Below are positions 16,938 to 25,437 of a stretch of 64,000 bases of DNA, piece by piece. The notes beneath the pieces are model-generated. The model did not search any database, was not told where the DNA came from, and saw only the letters and a program-made list of their open reading frames with translations. Location: positions 3,720,001 through 3,784,000 of the forward strand of contig NZ_JAMYWY010000001.1 in the NCBI RefSeq assembly GCF_024159265.1, written 5' to 3'. A program made the translations under genes and the position numbers. Position 1 is the stretch's first letter, and each line of letters starts with the position of its first letter. Source of the DNA: Paenibacillus sp. 1781tsa1. Lineage in GTDB: Bacteria > Bacillota > Bacilli > Paenibacillales > Paenibacillaceae.

Positions 16938-18089
16938 CTACTCCACCAGTTTTTCAGACCTCTGCGACATATCCTGTAAAACGCGAGCCACCCGACTTTT
17001 TCTGCCTTTTGCTTTTCTCTGTATTCTTGCGAGTGACTTTTTATACGCTTCCACATCGGTTGGAAGCACGAAGTGTTTGGCGGCAATCCGTAATGTTTTT
17101 TTTAACAATCGTGCGGAAGATCGTGTTTTTCTGGACCGGAAGCCTCTGCGCAAGATTCGCAGCGTTTTTTTGTAGGTTTCGAGGTCAGCTGATGGTGGTA
17201 CAACGCAGAATAAATTGAGTGCGGAATCATTGAATCCATAGGTTTCAAGCATGATTTTCAGATTCTCTGTATTGAGCACTTCCCCTCGGAAATGAGTGGG
17301 ATGTTCCTGATGATAACCTACGACCTCTTTCATACAGTAGAAGGGCACTTTCAAACGATGCAGCCTGTAGCCCAGATCCCAGTCTTCAAGCCCATAGAGT
17401 ACAAACCGTTCATTGAAACCTCCAACTCGATTCAGAAGGCTTCGGCGAATGGAAACACACCGCGTGACGAGCAGCATCCATGGAGCCACATCGGTGCTGG
17501 CAAATTGTTTGATAACACCAGGCGGTATTTTGGTTGGGAAAATCACTTTGGACAATGTATCTGTCTGATGAATGATATCTTCCGGTGTGACCAGTGGGAC
17601 GATTTCATTCGCTGCATCAAATTCGGGACGCCATAAGTTTGAAGGGGTGAGGATTGAACGGCAATGATCTTTTTCCGATGGCGAGAAATCTGGATAGTAG
17701 TGGGTATAAGCATCCGCAAAAGAATGTGGAAAACCCGAAACGACGGCTCTGGGATTTTTACGATGATATTGACGCACGGTTCGGATAAATTCGGGTAATG
17801 CCAGAAAGTCAGCATCACAGAAGATAACATATAGCCCTTTGGCATGCTGAAGTCCCAAATTCCGTATCGCTGATCTGCCACGTTGCTCCGTCTGCGATAC
17901 GTAGGTCAAAGGATATGAAGACTGGAATGCCTGGATCTGTTCTTTCGTTCCATCAGTGGAACCGTCATCAGCTACGATGACTTCGAAAAGGTGCTTCGGA
18001 TAGGTTTGTGTCTCAAGGGCTGCCAGTGTAAGCGATAACTGATGGGCCCGATTATAGGTTGGAATAATGACGCTGTAGCGAATTGCCAT
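16938..18089 (-). CDS. Family 2 glycosyltransferase
   Basis: GT-A-fold inverting glycosyltransferase (383 aa), probably acting in the cytoplasm on surface glycan precursors. The N-terminus RYSVIIPTYNRAHQLSLTL is the GT2 start, VIVADDGSTDGT the nucleotide-binding acid cluster, and GLYVIFCDADFLALPEF the D-x-D. FVLYGLEDWDLGYRLHR holds the E-D-W-D catalytic-base motif. The tail from about residue 290 is very basic with two similar 40-residue K/R-rich blocks (YKKTLRILRRG; YKKSLARIQRK). The ATG at 18089 is eight bases after GGAGG; the earlier GTG overlaps that site. It is transcribed alone. Confidence 0.9.
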   Translation of the reverse strand: MAIRYSVIIPTYNRAHQLSLTLAALETQTYPKHLFEVIVADDGSTDGTKEQIQAFQSSYPLTYVSQTEQRGRSAIRNLGLQHAKGLYVIFCDADFLALPEFIRTVRQYHRKNPRAVVSGFPHSFADAYTHYYPDFSPSEKDHCRSILTPSNLWRPEFDAANEIVPLVTPEDIIHQTDTLSKVIFPTKIPPGVIKQFASTDVAPWMLLVTRCVSIRRSLLNRVGGFNERFVLYGLEDWDLGYRLHRLKVPFYCMKEVVGYHQEHPTHFRGEVLNTENLKIMLETYGFNDSALNLFCVVPPSADLETYKKTLRILRRGFRSRKTRSSARLLKKTLRIAAKHFVLPTDVEAYKKSLARIQRKAKGRKSRVARVLQDMSQRSEKLVE

Positions 18090-18579
18090 TCCTGTTTCCT
18101 CCTTCACGTTGTTGGACGCTCCTTATGAAAAAGATCGAACACGTTCAAGTAAGAAGTGATATTAGTTTATTCCATATATGTAGCAGCGACTGGTCAAACA
18201 CCCTATGATTTCGGAAACGGGCTCGACCGATCTCCTTCTTTTGCTTACCGTTCAATCTGGAAAGGTGATCCTGATCTCTTGCATGGATGTGCAAATCCTG
18301 TGCTGCGGAAGGGAATATCAAATTTTGGATATATAGGGCAATCATGAAGGATATCCATTACAGCGAGCAAACGGTAACTTTATGAGGAGCGATGACAAAG
18401 TTGCTTTTCAATGATACGAATTAAATGGAGCGACGTGAGGCGATGAAACGGTCATGGAGTAAAAGACTGACAATTGGAATCTGCCTGATGATGGGCTGTT
18501 TTAGAATGAATTCCATTTTGATTCATCGGAAAAGTAAGTCATAAGTGCAACTCCATTTTAATTCCGTGGAACAAATCAA
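18090..18579. other. Intergenic stretch
   Basis: About 490 bp with no gene I can support. A 33-39 codon plus-strand frame (MKRSWSKRLTIGICLMMGCF...) at about 18425-18543 looks like a signal-peptide start with a premature end. It may be the stub of a lost secreted or lipoprotein gene. Confidence 0.35.
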
Positions 18580-18625
18580 AAAAAACGGCCGCTGTTCGCA
18601 TCGTCTGCGACAGGGTCGTTTTTGT
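18580..18625 (-). terminator. Rho-independent terminator of the metallo-hydrolase gene
   Basis: ACGGCCGCTGTTCGCA pairs with TGCGACAGGGTCGT, with A8 on one side and T5GT5 on the other. On the minus strand it follows the hydrolase stop by 30 bp. Confidence 0.8.
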
Positions 18626-18654
18626 TTTTCGTTAGGCAAACTTCAAATTGCTAT

Positions 18655-19677
18655 TCACTCTTGCCAAACACTCATAGGGTCCCATGGCTTGATTTGATTA
18701 CCATATTTTCCGGCCAGAAAAGTTTTCATATCTTCCAGCTTAGCAGGCACCTCGTTCCAAATTGGAAGGGGTGGTAACCCTCGTTTGCTTTTCAATAGGA
18801 TGTCCACTGTAACATATAAGCGTTCTGGCTGAATCCAATGAAGGAAGCGGGAAATATCAATTTGCTTAGTCAGGGACAAGGCATCAATTTCGTCATTGTA
18901 ATGCTTGTTGAACTCGCTGATCAGGTTCAGAAGGTAGTCTCTTTGCTCCTTCACGAAGTCCAGGCTGCAGATGGCGCCATGTCCTGGTACAACGATTTCG
19001 GGTTTAATTTCATCAATAATGCGGTCAAGCACTTTAACCCAATTGAGGGTTCCCTCTTCGCTGTATGCCGTACAACCGTTAAACACAACATCCCCGGCGA
19101 ACAGCACTTTTTCTTTTGGCATCCACAGCAGCAAGTCACTGTCGGAGTGGGCCGGAGCTACGTTGTAAATCATGACTTCCGTATCGCCAAGACGGATATT
19201 AATATCGTCCTTTATCTCAATATTCGGGAGTACCCATTCTACGCCTTCCAGGTCGAATCCTTCAAATTCCGCTGCAAAAAACCGCTCGCCCGAAGTCGAT
19301 TCCGGAGAATCCTTTCCTCTTCTGATGACGCTGTCCATCCAGGCGATATTTTCGGTAAGACGCTCTCTGGATGCTTCCTTGTGCATAATAATGCAAGCAT
19401 CTTCAAACGCTTTGTTTCCCCAAGCATGGTCGCTGTTATAGTGCGAGTTCACTACATATGCGGGAGAGCCGCCGTTGCTTACTTCCTTAAAAGCCTCCCG
19501 CATTTCCCGCGCATGGAACAAATCGAAAAACGTGTCATACACCAGCCCTTCACCCTTGTTGATGAACCCGGCATTGGCCCAACTGATGCCACGATACGGC
19601 GAAATACCGGCAAAGACATCATCTGCGACTTCAAAAAATTTAACGCGAGGTTTTTGAATAATACGTCCATACTTCAT
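18655..19677 (-). CDS. MBL-fold metallo-hydrolase
   Basis: Metallo-beta-lactamase-fold hydrolase of 340 aa. The metal motif appears as VNSHYNSDHAWGN (H-x-N-x-D-H, residues about 77-89). Further ligands are His in NVAPAHSDSDLLLW, Asp in KVLFAGDVVF and His in IVVPGHGAICS. The Asn replacing the second His is common in MBL branches that act on alkyl sulfatase-like or lactone substrates. A perfect divergent promoter (TTGCAT-17-TATAAT) lies upstream at 19733-19761, sharing its -35 palindrome with the facing fumarylacetoacetase gene. The two enzymes probably act in one catabolic route; the substrate is unknown. Confidence 0.87.
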   Translation of the reverse strand: MKYGRIIQKPRVKFFEVADDVFAGISPYRGISWANAGFINKGEGLVYDTFFDLFHAREMREAFKEVSNGGSPAYVVNSHYNSDHAWGNKAFEDACIIMHKEASRERLTENIAWMDSVIRRGKDSPESTSGERFFAAEFEGFDLEGVEWVLPNIEIKDDINIRLGDTEVMIYNVAPAHSDSDLLLWMPKEKVLFAGDVVFNGCTAYSEEGTLNWVKVLDRIIDEIKPEIVVPGHGAICSLDFVKEQRDYLLNLISEFNKHYNDEIDALSLTKQIDISRFLHWIQPERLYVTVDILLKSKRGLPPLPIWNEVPAKLEDMKTFLAGKYGNQIKPWDPMSVWQE

Positions 19678-19732
19678 AAAAATTCTCCTTCGTGTATATG
19701 TTTTTTTGGTAAGTCATACTGACTATGTCCTC

Positions 19733-19798
19733 ATTATAGAAAATGGAAAACAGAAATGCAAGCATGTACTTGCATGCATTGTTCCCATACTGTATGCT
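19733..19798. promoter_or_regulatory. Back-to-back promoters with a shared palindromic operator
   Basis: The palindrome ATGCAAG-N6-CTTGCAT (19756-19775) contains the -35 (TTGCAT) of each divergent promoter. Leftward: TTGCAT 19761-19756, 17 bp, TATAAT 19738-19733. Rightward: TTGCAT 19770-19775, 17 bp, TATGCT 19793-19798. One dimeric repressor here would silence both genes; the TetR gene at 20946 is the likely one. Confidence 0.8.
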
Positions 19799-19842
19799 AC
19801 TAATAGAACAACATCACACTACATGGATGGAGGCGCTGCAAC

Positions 19843-20853
19843 ATGAAACTAGTAACCTTTCAAACCAATACATCCCAGGAACCTTTGTTTGGGCTTGTAA
19901 TTAACGAGAGATTTGTCATGTCTTTTGCTGCAATCATGAAAAAGCAGGGAACATTCGTTGACAGTCTTGAAAGTATGAACAGCTATCTTCATTATTTGCC
20001 GGCGAGTTATGATGCTGCTAAGGAAATGATGCAATATGCTATCGAACAGTTGCATCAATTCAATGAAAATGAAATCAGCCCGATTACAGCGGTAAATCTC
20101 CTACCGCCGGTTCCGAATCCGGCTGCGCTTATCGATTTCGGGCTGACGCCAAGACATCTGAGAAATGCTGGCGTAAATCTGCTGCAAAGAGAATATACAG
20201 GACCGGAAAGAGAAGAACTTAAACGGAAAATCGCCGAAAAATTCCAGCAAGATCCGAATAAAGTGAATTTCAGTTATTACAAATGTAACCATAATGCTGT
20301 AATTGGCGATGGGGATACGATTCATTGGCCATCATACTCTTCATACCTGGATATCGAGCCGGAGCTGGCCTTTGTAACAGGGAAGGGGAATTGCATCGCA
20401 GGTTATGTTATTTTTAACGACAGTACTGTCCGCGATGTGCAGTGGCCGGATTTCCAGGCGATGACCGGACCGACGCGCTGCAAAGATTTCGATCGTAGCA
20501 AAGGAATAGGACCATTTCTGGTAACGCCGGATGAAATCGACAACCCGCTGGGATTGGATGTGGATATACGCATCGGGGAGAGACTGCACTGGAAGGGAAG
20601 CACATCCGAGTATGCAGCACACCCTGCAAAAGTGATGGAGGAGGTTCTCAAAGTTTTCACGCCACTCCCGGGCACGATTATAGGAATGGGGACGATACCG
20701 GATTGCTGCGCAATCGAGACCGAAGAATGGCTGCTGCCCTCTGACCGAATCCAGATTACATTTGATAAATTAGGCACGCTCACGCAATTGGTGCCTGATC
20801 ATGTCAAGATTACGGAAGCAAGCCGCTGGGAAAGAAGAAGCGATTTACCTTAA
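19843..20853 (+). CDS. Fumarylacetoacetate hydrolase family protein
   Basis: FAH-superfamily enzyme (336 aa) that hydrolyses or decarboxylates beta-diketo/2-oxo acids with a metal ion. The metal-binding E-x-E appears as YLDIEPELAFV (about residues 166-176), with the following acid in GYVIFNDSTVRDVQ. KGIGPFLVTPDEI and the C-terminal GTIIGMGTIPDCCAIE are family blocks, although the usual GDxI ends as LLPSDRIQIT. GGAGG is well placed before the ATG. It is divergent from the MBL-fold hydrolase through a shared operator and followed by a TetR gene, so the three are one regulated unit for breaking down some organic acid. Confidence 0.88.
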   Translation: MKLVTFQTNTSQEPLFGLVINERFVMSFAAIMKKQGTFVDSLESMNSYLHYLPASYDAAKEMMQYAIEQLHQFNENEISPITAVNLLPPVPNPAALIDFGLTPRHLRNAGVNLLQREYTGPEREELKRKIAEKFQQDPNKVNFSYYKCNHNAVIGDGDTIHWPSYSSYLDIEPELAFVTGKGNCIAGYVIFNDSTVRDVQWPDFQAMTGPTRCKDFDRSKGIGPFLVTPDEIDNPLGLDVDIRIGERLHWKGSTSEYAAHPAKVMEEVLKVFTPLPGTIIGMGTIPDCCAIETEEWLLPSDRIQITFDKLGTLTQLVPDHVKITEASRWERRSDLP

Positions 20854-20945
20854 ATAAACGTTTATCAAAATGATGAACTCTGAATCTGCTTCATCTGCAA
20901 AACTTGTAGTAGAATGGGGTTAACATGTGCAAAAGGAGAAATACA

Positions 20946-21527
20946 ATGCAAACTTCAGACAGAATCATTGAAGCCGCGACACGGCTCATCAAAAAGAATG
21001 GCTATCGGGGAGTAAGCACCAAAGCCATTGCAACGGAAGCTAAAGTCAATGAATCTACGATTTTCCGGCAATTTGGAAGTAAGCAAGGCATATTGGAAGC
21101 CATCATTGAAAGACATTCGGATATCCCGCAATTTGAGAAGCTGTTAAAAGAGGACGCGACCGACAATCCGGAAGTCGATCTGCTGAATGTAAGTCAGCAG
21201 TACCGACTGTTTTTTCATAAAAATTCGGACATCATTTTGATTGGCATCCGCGACAAAGGAATGTTTCCCGAATTGGACAGAGTGCTGGCCGATCCGCCGG
21301 TGAAGCTGCACTCCTTGCTCGTTGAATATTTTGAACGCCTGCAGAAGAAAAAAGTTATAGCCATACAGGATGAGCGTCTTACCGCCATGTCTTTTCTCTC
21401 GATGTGTTACGGATTTCAGATGAGCGAGCTGATTCACCGGCAATATCAGACCCAACTCGTCACCGAGGAAGATTTCTACAGACACAGTGTCTCATTGTTT
21501 GTAAAAGGAATTTTGTCTCAGTCATAA
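20946..21527 (+). CDS. TetR family regulator
   Basis: TetR-type repressor of 193 aa. The DNA-binding domain is at about residues 5-50: DRIIEAATRLIKKNGYRGVS, TKAIATEAKVNESTIFRQFG, then SKQGILEAI. The ligand domain contains a long helix with FLSMCYGFQMSELIHRQY. ATG 20946 is preceded by AAGGAG at the proper distance; an ATG at 20925 overlaps that site. It lies 92 bp after the FAH gene in the same direction. It is the natural candidate for binding the ATGCAAG-N6-CTTGCAT palindrome that controls the divergent MBL and FAH genes. The inducer is unknown. Confidence 0.9.
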   Translation: MQTSDRIIEAATRLIKKNGYRGVSTKAIATEAKVNESTIFRQFGSKQGILEAIIERHSDIPQFEKLLKEDATDNPEVDLLNVSQQYRLFFHKNSDIILIGIRDKGMFPELDRVLADPPVKLHSLLVEYFERLQKKKVIAIQDERLTAMSFLSMCYGFQMSELIHRQYQTQLVTEEDFYRHSVSLFVKGILSQS

Positions 21528-21726
21528 GCTTTGTTGATTTATTTAAATATGCCAAAGGCTGCTTTTGCTCGACTAACTTTACCATTCATTTATAAGAGGT
21601 CTGATCGATTTATGCCCATTCTGGAAGCCTTATTGGCGGGAGAGCGCCTTTTTTCTGCCTGGTTTAAACCAGGCGAATTGGTTGTAACCAATGAATGTTA
21701 TTGTCAGAAGAAAAGAAAGTATTAGA
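21528..21726. other. Intergenic stretch with an 18-bp perfect palindrome
   Basis: Holds GGCG(GGAGAG)CGCC followed by T6 (21635-21654), a weak terminator for the TetR gene, and directly after it the perfect palindrome GCCTGGTTTAAACCAGGC at 21657-21674. No gene is supported. Confidence 0.45.
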
Positions 21727-21816
21727 ATGATGGTGTATCTATCCCGTCCAACCGTATCCCATCACTTAAAAGTATTCAAAAATGCCCACCCAGGCAAGCA
21801 AAATGCGAGAAATTAG
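21727..21816 (+). pseudogene. ArsR-type HTH stub
   Basis: A 29-codon frame reads MMVYLSRPTVSHHLKVFKNA before losing similarity and stopping. LSRPTVSHHLKVF is the recognition helix of an ArsR-family regulator; everything before and after is gone. This is a fossil. Confidence 0.5.
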
Positions 21817-21927
21817 TGTATATTCCCGGCCTAATGGGAGAGGCGGGAATTGTACATTTTTAGGGGGAAGATCTTTACTATGTGTATAGGAAAGTACAGG
21901 CGGGGCTTGTACAATAATATTAGAACT

Positions 21928-21941
21928 TGTAAACGCTTGCT
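21928..21941. promoter_or_regulatory. Candidate cre (CcpA) site
   Basis: TGTAAACGCTTGCT fits the catabolite-responsive element consensus (TG-N-AA-N-CG-N-T/W-N-C) except for the last base. It lies 50 bp before the GH43 gene, consistent with glucose repression. Confidence 0.55.
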
Positions 21942-21990
21942 TCACGCCCGAAACTAAAGGAGAACAATTCCAATACAAAGGAGATGCCTT

Positions 21991-22989
21991 ATGAATCAAC
22001 AACAACAACTACCTAAGCCCCACCAGCCGCTTGTAACCCACATCTTCACTGCGGACCCGTCCGTCCATGTCTACGAGGGCAAAATCTACATCTATCCTTC
22101 CCATGACCTCGATCATGACGAGCCGAGCAACGATAACGGCGACCAGTATAAAATGGAAGACTATCATGTCCTTTCGATGAACAACTTTGATTCGCCGGTG
22201 GTCGATCACGGCGAAGCGCTGCATCTGAGAGATATTCCGTGGGCCTCCAAGCAGCTCTGGGCACCGGATGCCGCTTATAAGAACAATACCTATTTTCTGT
22301 TCTTCCCGGCACGGGATCATGACGGCATTTTCCGTCTGGGTGTGGCAACATCAGAGTCTCCGGCAGGCCCGTTCACGCCGCAGCCGAATTATATGGAAGG
22401 CAGCTTCAGTATCGATCCGGCCGTACTGGTGGATGACGACAGTCAGTCATACATCTATTTCGGCGGACTTTGGGGCGGCCAGCTGGAGAAATGGCAGACC
22501 GGCAGCTTCGTGCCAGATGCAGAAGGACCGGCTCCTGATCAGCCGGCACTTGGACCGCAAGTTGCACTGCTTAGCGACGATATGCTGTCCTTCCAGGGCA
22601 AGCCTGCCGAGATATCGATTGTCGATGAAGACGGGAATCCGATTCTGGCCGGGGATGAGGAACGGAGATATTTTGAAGGCCCATGGATGCATAAATATAA
22701 CGACTATTACTACCTATCCTACTCTACAGGAACCACGCATAAGCTCGTATATGCGATCGGCAAAAACCCGATGGGACCATTCACGTTCAAGGGCGAGATT
22801 CTCTCTCCGGTTATCGGCTGGACAACCCACCACTCCATTGTGCAAGTTGAAGACAAGTGGTATCTGTTCTATCACGACAGTTCCCTGTCGGAAGGCGTCA
22901 ACCACAAGCGCTGCGTTAAATATTCCGAGCTGAAATACAACGAAGACGGAACCATCCAGAAGATCAATCCTTATCAGGATGCCGAGTAA
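21991..22989 (+). CDS. Family 43 glycoside hydrolase
   Basis: Five-bladed beta-propeller glycosidase of family GH43 (332 aa), typically acting as a xylosidase or alpha-L-arabinofuranosidase on hemicellulose fragments. The catalytic base is in FTADPSVHVYEGKIYIYPSH (Asp near residue 23). The pKa-modulating Asp is in GSFSIDPAVLVDDD and the acid Glu probably in RYFEGPWMHKYNDYYYLSYS. There is no signal peptide, so it works in the cytoplasm on imported oligosaccharides. AAGGAG precedes the ATG, a cre-like site lies upstream, and a strong terminator lies downstream, so it is monocistronic and probably CcpA-controlled. Confidence 0.92.
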   Translation: MNQQQQLPKPHQPLVTHIFTADPSVHVYEGKIYIYPSHDLDHDEPSNDNGDQYKMEDYHVLSMNNFDSPVVDHGEALHLRDIPWASKQLWAPDAAYKNNTYFLFFPARDHDGIFRLGVATSESPAGPFTPQPNYMEGSFSIDPAVLVDDDSQSYIYFGGLWGGQLEKWQTGSFVPDAEGPAPDQPALGPQVALLSDDMLSFQGKPAEISIVDEDGNPILAGDEERRYFEGPWMHKYNDYYYLSYSTGTTHKLVYAIGKNPMGPFTFKGEILSPVIGWTTHHSIVQVEDKWYLFYHDSSLSEGVNHKRCVKYSELKYNEDGTIQKINPYQDAE

Positions 22990-23035
22990 GCTGGCGGGTT
23001 AGAAACAGAGAAGATTACAAGATAAGGCATAACAT

Positions 23036-23064
23036 GAGGCAGCTCCTGATGGGGCTGCTTTTTT
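23036..23064 (+). terminator. Rho-independent terminator after GH43
   Basis: GGCAGCTCC / GGGGCTGC with TGAT loop and T6. Confidence 0.85.
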
Positions 23065-23186
23065 GAGTAGAAGAATCAGTTGTGTCACTCAAACTTGGAG
23101 AAAATCTCTGCTGAACAAAGAATATTTGAGAAGTGGAGGGGGATTAAAAAGAAAGACAAGACTGCTATCATTCTGTTTTGTGAGGT

Positions 23187-24221
23187 CTACCAGATTCGAA
23201 CTCTATAAATTACCTTTCGTTTTTTAACAAATAATTGCCGATCCAAGAAATAACCTGCCAACAGTGAGAGCAGAACAAGGATCACGGGTACTCCAAACGA
23301 TTCATTTGAGAAGGGGGCTCCTTCTAGTTTTAAATGGTCTGTCGCACGATATTCAAGACGTTTGGCAGCAAATTCAACAGTCATAACATCTTCTTGTTTA
23401 GATAAATCTTCAAACGCAGGGTCCATTGCAAATCTTCCCTGCATATTTTTGTGTAACAATAGCAATTCCGTATTGTTGTTCAGCTGTTTCCATTGCCCGA
23501 TATCCTCAGCAGCTGCAGTCTCGGCCTGAGGGCCAACAACAATCATCTTGGACAGAGTGGGAACCTCATTCATCTGATAGCGCGCAACCAAATTCAAACC
23601 GTGCTTGGTTACAATCGGTTGATGTTCACGTGATATCGTTAAAGTCGTTGTTGTCCCAGATGCTCCATAGGTATCAAAGGCAGCAGACAAATCTAATTCA
23701 TCTGCACCTGGATATAGCAGTACGCCTGCTTTTGCCTTGTTCCATTGATAGGATTGATTCAATATGTATGTAATATCACTCAATCCTGCCGTGAATGGTT
23801 CCATTTTCGGCTCAATGACATAATGGTAGGAAGGATACTGGAGTGTATTCGCTACCTGCTTCGCGGCTGCCTCACCTAACTGCTGAGATATGACATATAG
23901 GGTTGCATCCATTCCAGATGTAAGACCAGCTGAAGAGACGATGTTACCCTGGGGAACATAACGCTGATCTTTCACCCACTGAATTTCGGGGTAACTTTTG
24001 ATCAAACGTTGAATGTCTCCCCAGTGTGTCGCAGCACTTTTACCGTTCAGCAACCCCGTATCGGCCAGATTCTCTGCACCATTACATATGGATAATAGTA
24101 TGGTTTTTTCACTCGTATGCTTACGAATCCATTCACGGACGGGAGCATATTTTTTCTCATCCAGAATCGGCATAAAAGGAATCACGATAATATCTGGACT
24201 TTTGCCAAGCATTTGGTCCAT
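23187..24221 (-). CDS. Tandem DJ-1/PfpI-domain protein with C-terminal membrane anchor (possibly 5'-truncated)
   Basis: The protein carries one and a half DJ-1/PfpI domains and a membrane tail. Residues 1-160 are a DJ-1 domain lacking its first strands: SPDIIVIPFMP, the nucleophile elbow ILLSICNGAENL (Cys 46), and SSAGLTSGMDATLYVI. Residues about 165-290 start a second copy (KAGVLLYPGADELDLSAAFD) without an obvious Cys elbow. Residues about 313-331 (GVPVILVLLSLLAGYFLDR) form a transmembrane helix followed by basic residues. A stop codon lies four codons before this ATG, and the ribosome site GGAAGGGG is too far away, so the N-terminus may have been lost. Function unknown. Confidence 0.68.
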   Translation of the reverse strand: MDQMLGKSPDIIVIPFMPILDEKKYAPVREWIRKHTSEKTILLSICNGAENLADTGLLNGKSAATHWGDIQRLIKSYPEIQWVKDQRYVPQGNIVSSAGLTSGMDATLYVISQQLGEAAAKQVANTLQYPSYHYVIEPKMEPFTAGLSDITYILNQSYQWNKAKAGVLLYPGADELDLSAAFDTYGASGTTTTLTISREHQPIVTKHGLNLVARYQMNEVPTLSKMIVVGPQAETAAAEDIGQWKQLNNNTELLLLHKNMQGRFAMDPAFEDLSKQEDVMTVEFAAKRLEYRATDHLKLEGAPFSNESFGVPVILVLLSLLAGYFLDRQLFVKKRKVIYRVRIW

Positions 24222-24252
24222 ATCAGCAACTTACCGTTCCCCTTCCAACTAA

Positions 24253-24281
24253 ATAATATTTTACCTCAAAAAATATATCAA
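24253..24281 (-). promoter_or_regulatory. Promoter of the DJ-1 tandem gene
   Basis: On the minus strand, TTGATA (24281-24276), 17 bp, TATTAT (24258-24253), about 35 bp before the ATG. Confidence 0.6.
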
Positions 24282-24615
24282 TTGAGGATCTAAAACACAC
24301 CTGGCCAAGGATGGATTGCAGCCCTTGACTGTGGGTGGAAGAGGTACTGGACTTAAGTCTGTTTTGTTTTTTCTACAAGACTCATTAGAGCTATACTCTT
24401 CGTTTGACGTGGTGAAAGTTTTTCAATTCGGTGAATTTAATCTGAAAGCTTAAAGAAAAGAAGGAAAAAGACAAATGTTAAAGAAAGAAGAAATAGCAGA
24501 ATCTTAATGAAACTCCGTGGAGCCTTTTTGTTAGTTTGCGTTCGAGATATTAGTAAGGATAGAAGGTAGTGGCACAGTAAAATTCATTGAATGATATTAT
24601 TTTAAAGTGAGGTGC
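24282..24615. other. Intergenic stretch
   Basis: About 330 bp. It has a short CTCCGTGGAG hairpin with a CTTTTTG tail near 24512 and the weak AAAGTGAGG ribosome site of the next gene. No gene is supported. Confidence 0.4.
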
Positions 24616-25149
24616 ATGAATATTAATTTCCGTTTAAATGAAGCTATTGAAATTTTGGAGCGTACACCGCAAACTCTGGAGCGCTTCTTATCTGGTCTTT
24701 CAGACACATGGCTGCAAACTAATGAAGGTGAAGGAACTTGGAATGTACAAGAAGTGATTGAACATCTCATTGAAGCAGAGAAGCATAACTGGATTCCCCG
24801 AGTGGAATCCATTGTATTGGAAGGGGAACATCAGTTGTTCCCTGCTTTCGACCGTTTCTCCCACTTGAAGGAGACATCGGAACGAACCGTGGAAGAGGCA
24901 CTACAGGAATTTAGCATGAGCAGAATGAAAAGTATCTCCTCGCTCAACGATATCATTCTTTCACATCCCAATCTGGAGAAGACTGGCTTGCATCCGGAAT
25001 TTGGCCTGGTAAAGTTGAGGGAGCTTCTCTCAGCATGGGTCGTTCATGATTTTACGCATATTGCGCAGATTGTCAGGGGGATGGCGGAAAGATACAGGAC
25101 TGATGTTGGACCCTGGAGTGCTTATCTGGGCATTTTAAACAGAAGTTAA
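24616..25149 (+). CDS. DinB-family protein
   Basis: Metal-binding four-helix bundle of the DinB superfamily, 177 aa, unrelated in detail to the DinB gene at 4627. The three-histidine set is visible: [16 protein letters not shown] (first His, about residue 48) and the pair in [18 protein letters not shown] near residue 145. This is the classical H-x3-H ligand pattern, so the metal site looks intact. Family members are thiol transferases or stress proteins of unknown substrate. I use the ATG at 24616 (AAAGTGAGG upstream) and not the GTG at 24607. A perfect GTCGCTA terminator follows 16 bp after the stop. Confidence 0.85.
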   Translation: MNINFRLNEAIEILERTPQTLERFLSGLSDTWLQTNEGEGTWNVQEVIEHLIEAEKHNWIPRVESIVLEGEHQLFPAFDRFSHLKETSERTVEEALQEFSMSRMKSISSLNDIILSHPNLEKTGLHPEFGLVKLRELLSAWVVHDFTHIAQIVRGMAERYRTDVGPWSAYLGILNRS

Positions 25150-25165
25150 TTTCATATATCGTGTT

Positions 25166-25192
25166 AAAGTCGCTAATCTAGCGACTTTTTTT
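25166..25192 (+). terminator. Rho-independent terminator (GTCGCTA family)
   Basis: AAAGTCGCTA-ATC-TAGCGACTTT plus T4: the perfectly paired version of the stem found at four other sites. Confidence 0.88.
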
Positions 25193-25437
25193 GTTCTACA
25201 CAACACCCTACACAACACCATTTGTAAAGAATAACGCTGAAGATCATTACATATTTACTTTCTTCTTTCACTGCAACTCAAAATTGGTATGCAAAAAAAT
25301 TCATATAGTGGTACTTAAAACATTCAAAATGTTCATGTTAGCATAAATCTAACAGCATGCTGTAAAAACGCAAATCAATCATAGCTATGACGATTCAACA
25401 GCAGCGATATAGTGAAGTTGGAACGAAAGGGGAGCAT

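Noticed and set aside
18425..18543. Short plus-strand frame beginning MKRSWSKRLTIGICLMMGC
   Set aside because: Signal-peptide-like but only 33-39 codons, weak ribosome site, no homology known to me.
18838..19722. 294-aa plus-strand open frame opposite the MBL hydrolase
   Set aside because: It is fully antisense to a clear metallo-hydrolase with conserved motifs, has no family features and no ribosome site.
22268..22933. 221-aa plus-strand frame overlapping GH43
   Set aside because: Same strand but another frame of the well-supported GH43 gene; Trp/Arg/Ser-rich shadow translation.
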